Assembly (NCBI GenBank): GCA_036674765.1
Contig: JARVKI010000006.1
Location: forward strand, 1-64,000
Direction of reading: 5' to 3'
Source: Seiridium cupressi
Taxonomy: Eukaryota; Ascomycota; Sordariomycetes; Amphisphaeriales; Sporocadaceae
DNA: 64,000 nucleotides
Shown piece after piece: positions 59,934-64,000 of the stretch. The notes beneath the pieces are model-generated. The model had not been told where the DNA came from and ran no database searches. It saw only the letters and a list, made by a program, of their open reading frames with translations. Made by a program: the position numbers and the translations under genes. The stretch's first letter is position 1, and every line of letters starts with the position of its first letter.

Positions 59934-59957
59934 CTCAAGCTCAAACTCAAGCTCAAG
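59934..59957. repeat. CTCAAG hexamer repeat, four copies
   Basis: Four 6-bp copies with one G-to-A change in copy 2, about 250 bp upstream of the LIM-RhoGAP start codon. Confidence 0.95.
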
Positions 59958-60207
59958 CGTCAGCAGCCGGCTTGTTTCTCGCAGGCTCTTTGTCGGTCCA
60001 CCACTCCCGTCTCGCTGGGTCGAAACGCCGCGCAGGCATCGCTGGCAGCAACTCACCATCGTATCGATGTTACCCTAATTGCGCTTCATTCTTCTTGGCT
60101 CTTCCGGTCCGTCAAGATTCTCGTCCATTTGCTAGCTCTCCCCGAATGCGAAACGACTGCATGAACCCGTTGGTACCAGACTGGTGGAGCTTTTACAGAC
60201 CGTAACA

Positions 60208-63200
60208 ATGGATGACTATCTGGAAAGCCCAATGGAGAGCGAGGACAGCTTTCCATGCAAAGGATGCGGAGAGGTATGTGGGAAACTGGCGACACCATAA
60301 CTTCGAGAACACAGTCACTGATTAGCCATTCTATGATTTCAGATTCTCGAAGAGGGCAAAGCGTTTGAGTTAGGTAAGTTGGACCACATGCAGCCATGCC
60401 ATTTCCCCCTGAACCGCTCTTCAACGTCGCTGGTTTTTTGCCCTGCTATCGAAATCCTTCCTCAATGCCCTCATTTCCACGAAATCCAGAGGTGAATAGT
60501 GATTCTAATCGACAATTCAGCTGGCAACCGATGGCATTTGAATTGCTTCCGATGTAATACCTGTGGTACACTTCTCGACTCGGATGCGAATTTACTCCTC
60601 CTGGGCGACGGCTCCTTGATCTGCAACAATTGCACATATAGTTGCAGCGCATGCGGTAACAAAATCGAAGACCTGGCCATCCTTACGGGGGACCAGGCCT
60701 TTTGCGCTACCTGCTTCCGTTGCCGAAATTGTAAGAGGAAGATCGAGAATCTGCGATATGCTAGAACTTCCCAGGGAATCTTTTGCATGAGCTGTCATGA
60801 GTCCCTCATGGCTAGACGCAGGAAAAAATCAAAAGCCGCCGCCCAGGCAAAGTCGCGAGAGAAGGAGAGTTCGCCCATGATCGTAGACAAGAGCTTACCA
60901 GCGCTGCCGCCGAACGCCATCCCGAACGGCGCCTTTTCGAATGACCGGGTCGACCCTGATTCAGATACTCCGACCGAGCTTTCCCCACGTCCGAGGCCGT
61001 CCTATTCACACCACGACTCTTCATCGAGAAGTAGTTCGCGCCCGGCAAGGTCGCCCGAACGGGTTACCGAGCATAGAGACAAGGACAGCGGACTTTCTCT
61101 CCCGCAAACCAGTTACCGTAACAATCGCAACTCGTCCATATTCACCGGCAGTGATGCCGCAAACAATACGGCTGGGGACGATCAAGGCTTTTTCATCCCG
61201 GTTGCGCTAGACCCGAGTCCCGCACCGTCGGTTACCCCAAGGTCGACCGCAGAAAACCTCACGACGACTTCGAACGCGAGAAAGGAGAAGGATTATTTCA
61301 GTATACCCAAGAGCGAGCCCGAGCCGAGAAGAAAGGAACATTCTCAGGCGTCAACTCCCCATATAGCTTTCCAGGAGAAGGGACGCCAGACGTCGTCGGA
61401 CTATGAAAGCTCGCCAGCCAAGGACGTCACAAGGAGGTTATCCAAGTCTTCCAAGACTGACAAATCCACGCAGCCCAGGACTTCTGCGACCATAAATGAA
61501 AAGGTGTCAAACGGGAAACCCAACCAGAACGAGGAGTTCAAACTTCAAGAGGCCCCCAAGAGTAAAAAGGTGAATGCAAGAAGCACTTCACAGTCTAGCG
61601 GACTGCAGGATGTGGGCTCTCGAAGTAGTCAAGGGTCTGGCAAAAAGGACAAAGAGGGCGCGACCACCAATGTACTCATGGACTCGCCGCAACTACTGCA
61701 GGCAGGCGAGAAGTCGGGGACTCCCCGGAGCTCTCAGGATTCTCGGTTCAGAGATGATGATGAAGTCAGGTCGAACGACTCTTCTATAAGCTCTTCAAAC
61801 CCTCCCAGGCCGATCGCGAGAAAGGAGCTTCCCCCCTCTGCTTCTAGGATGTCCAACGGTACGTATCGTCCAGGAGTTCCCGGCTCTGAACAGCGACTGA
61901 GATCGATCACAGGAAATACGAAGCCACGCAAGCACTCGGACGACCTGGCACCTCCGCCTCCACCACGCCCTCCCGTCGAGCAGAAGCTCAGCGACTCGTA
62001 CATGACCCCTCGAGCACCTCCAGCTCCACCATCACATCCCGTCGGGAAGGATGCTTCCGGTCAGCAGGATAGCCTCGAGCCCAGAACGTCTCCAAAGCTG
62101 CCGAGATGGAGCGCTGGTGGAGATTTCAGTATGGAAGAAGATCTGGCACGTATCCTAGGGACTGACGAAAACTCGACGTCCATCATGCGCCGAGTGTCCA
62201 ATGCTGTGCGACATGGCAGAACGAACAGTGCAGAACAGAGCAACAGCGTTGTTCGTGTGGGTCACGCTCGAAGTGTGAGTGAGTCAACACGGACTACCGC
62301 ATCACCACGTTGGCCGAAGACACCTCTTGTGGAGGACCCTCTTAACGGGCAAACCCATGACATCACAAGCCCTATTTCTCTGGCTACAAACGATGATCCT
62401 GCTCTTTTGAAACGCCGTCTCAGAAATTCCGAGCAGAGAGTTGCAGAGCTGGAAAGACAATTCACCAGCGAGAAAGATCTGCAGAACATTACCGAAAGAC
62501 TTGAAGAAAAACGTAAGACAGTATCTGTGTTAGACACTCAGACCGAGATCATGATCCGTCAGCTCGAGGTATTGGCCGGTTATGTTGAGAAGGCTAAGGA
62601 TACGAAACGACCCATTGATCCTCGTGATTTGGAGGAATCTGCGATCAAGGAATTCGTCCAGAAGCTTGAGAAGCTCAAACAATCAATGTCCGCATCCTTG
62701 GAACAGCTCCACGCAGAGCGCAACACACTGGTAGAAGAGAAAAACCAGGCAATCGCAGACCGCGACCGCGCACTACTGGAATTCGAACAGTTGTCATCGA
62801 AGAATGCACAACTTGCTGACATGAATAACGATTTGACGCACCAGATCCAAGAAAGATTCAAGAACCACTCAGACGTGCGACCACCAATGAACGGCCTCGG
62901 TATTTATCACCAGCACAAGGGGACTTCCAATCACTCCATTAGTCTAGATAACTCTAGCATACAGACCGGCACCACCCTGATTCCCGACCAGGAAGAGCCT
63001 ATCCTAGAGGCTGGCCCTACGGTTGTCAATATCCGCAAGGGCAAGGTCCAGAAGTTTAGCTGGAAGAAGGGTTCCAAGGCCATGGCTCAAAATATTGCCA
63101 AGGGAGTCAATCGGACAGTGGGCGCCTTGCAACAACCAGAACGTCGCGATGTACAATTTGCTGGCGAAAATATCGGCCTCCCCTACAATATGACCCATAC

Positions 63201-64000
63201 ACCGGTAGAATCTCCGGTGTCACAGGTCCCCATGAACGGCCAGCAGCAGCGCCAGAATGTCAACAATGAAAAACCGGGCTTCTTCGGGTTCAAGAAGTCG
63301 GCCACAATGCCAAGAAACTTGGGCCAGTTCAGCAACAACTCGAACCTTGACATAGCAGAAGCAGCAGATGTCCTTTTCGGCTCCGACCTATCCGAGAGAG
63401 CCGACTTCGAGAAGAGACATATTCCGTGTGTTGTGACACGATGTATCGAAGAAGTCGAGCTCCGTGGTATGGATATGGAAGGCATCTACCGAAAGACTGG
63501 GGGCAATTCCCAAGTCAAAATGATTCAGGAAGGCTTCGATAAAAACGAGAATTTCGATATATCTGACCCGGATTTGGACATTACGGCTGTCACCAGTGTC
63601 CTGAAGCAGTATTTCAGGAAACTCCCAATTCCACTGCTCACTTACGATGTCTACGATCGAATTCTAGAAATCAATTGTAAGAACAACCATCACCCGTCCT
63701 TACGGTGCCCCAGCTAACCTGAATCAGCCATCACGGATAATGATGAGAAGTGTGACCATCTCCGGAAGACTTTCAATCTGTTACCACAAAAGCATCGAGA
63801 CTGTCTCGAATTCCTAATGTTCCATTTGGTGCGGGTTGCTCAGCGGGAACGGGAGAACTTGGTGAGTAATTTATTGATCTCCTCCCCGTGGTCAAACGAT
63901 GAATTGCTAATATTCCATAGATGTCTCCCAAGAATCTGGCAGTGGTTTTTGCGCCTACCATCATGAGAGACAAAACCATCGAGCGAGAAATGACAGACAT
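60208..64000 (+). CDS. LIM-domain Rho GTPase-activating protein (Rga1-like), 3' end beyond window
   Basis: Regulator of Rho/Cdc42 GTPases in polar growth. Exons: 60208-60273, 60343-60373, 60521-63676, 63728-63861, 63921 to the window edge, all in phase. LIM1 starts in exon 1 (CKGCGE) and continues with HLNCFRCNTC and ICNNC. LIM2 has CSACG, CATCFRCRNC and CMSC. Residues ~110-650 are disordered, rich in Ser/Pro/Arg with poly-Pro runs (APPPPPRPP, APPAPPS) that may bind SH3 proteins. A coiled coil lies near residues 655-790 (RRLRNSEQRVAELERQF). The RhoGAP domain begins near residue 980 (GSDLSERADFEKRHIPCVV) with the arginine finger in GIYRKTGG and continues with LKQYFRKLPIPLLTYD. Exon 5 holds SPKNLAVVFAPTIMR, the usual Asn-containing GAP helix. 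The last visible codon is incomplete, so a C-terminal part is missing. Confidence 0.95.

Larger units (their letters stand above)
54511..60207. other. Long intergenic region
   Basis: No gene is supported over 5.7 kb. A/T-rich around 54.9-55.2 kb. Plus-strand frames at 55785-56003 and 55996-56499 overlap in different frames and read partly protein-like (LFQEVPSDDEYQASEFMEDR; RPRYENLARLRDLYDG). Together they could be a frameshifted remnant, but no family is recognised. The longest minus-strand frame, 58089-58745 (218 codons), has unbiased composition and no motif. The last 600 bp contain hexanucleotide repeats and a C/T-rich leader of the LIM-RhoGAP gene. Confidence 0.45.

Overview
The window reads as nuclear DNA of a filamentous ascomycete (Pezizomycotina, probably Sordariomycetes). 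Genes are split by short GT...AG introns of about 45-70 bp. The best-recognised products are a group III G-alpha close to Neurospora GNA-3, glycogen phosphorylase, the exocyst subunit Sec5, mitochondrial NAD-isocitrate dehydrogenase subunit 2, the CLASP Stu1 and a LIM-RhoGAP. I see no rRNA, convincing tRNA, CRISPR array or intact transposon.

Layout. 1-7032: gene-poor, with three long homopolymer tracts, then the long leader of the G-alpha gene (7033-8385, +). 10731-13776 (+): glycogen phosphorylase. 15163-17974 (-): a GC-rich epoxide-hydrolase-like enzyme and a type II membrane protein with O-fucosyltransferase-like features. 19380-26988: an accessory island holding, on the minus strand, a PP4R3/Psy2-type EVH1 domain ORF and a DUF7708-like/NACHT/C2H2 NLR (STAND) gene broken by eight nonsense codons, all TAA or TAG. 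A 13-exon SNF2-family ATPase gene is divergent to it. 27693-30220 (-): secreted GH92 alpha-mannosidase. 32243-34711 (+): zinc-finger regulator with a suspicious in-frame TAG near its end. 35618-39298 (-): an unknown small ORF and Sec5. 40095-41564 (+): IDH2. 43919-44184 (+): a small spliced 71-aa gene. 47019-49696: a membrane-anchored acidic protein convergent with a BSP-type putative metallopeptidase. 51053-54510 (+): Stu1. 60208 to the window end (+): LIM-RhoGAP, truncated by the edge. Long gene-free stretches lie at 1-7032, 8386-10730, 41565-43918, 44185-47018 and 54511-60207.

Functionally the core genes cover nutrient signalling (G-alpha), storage carbon (glycogen phosphorylase), the TCA cycle (IDH2) and polarised growth (Sec5, Stu1, LIM-RhoGAP). 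The unusual part is the 19.4-27 kb island. A consistent five-exon NLR model can be rebuilt with all reading phases matching, but it carries eight CAA/CAG-to-TAA/TAG-type stops, the pattern expected from repeat-induced point mutation (RIP). Just downstream on the same strand, and in frame across a single TGA, lies a PP4R3-like EVH1 domain with no internal stop. This could be an NLR-integrated domain or a free-standing domain gene.
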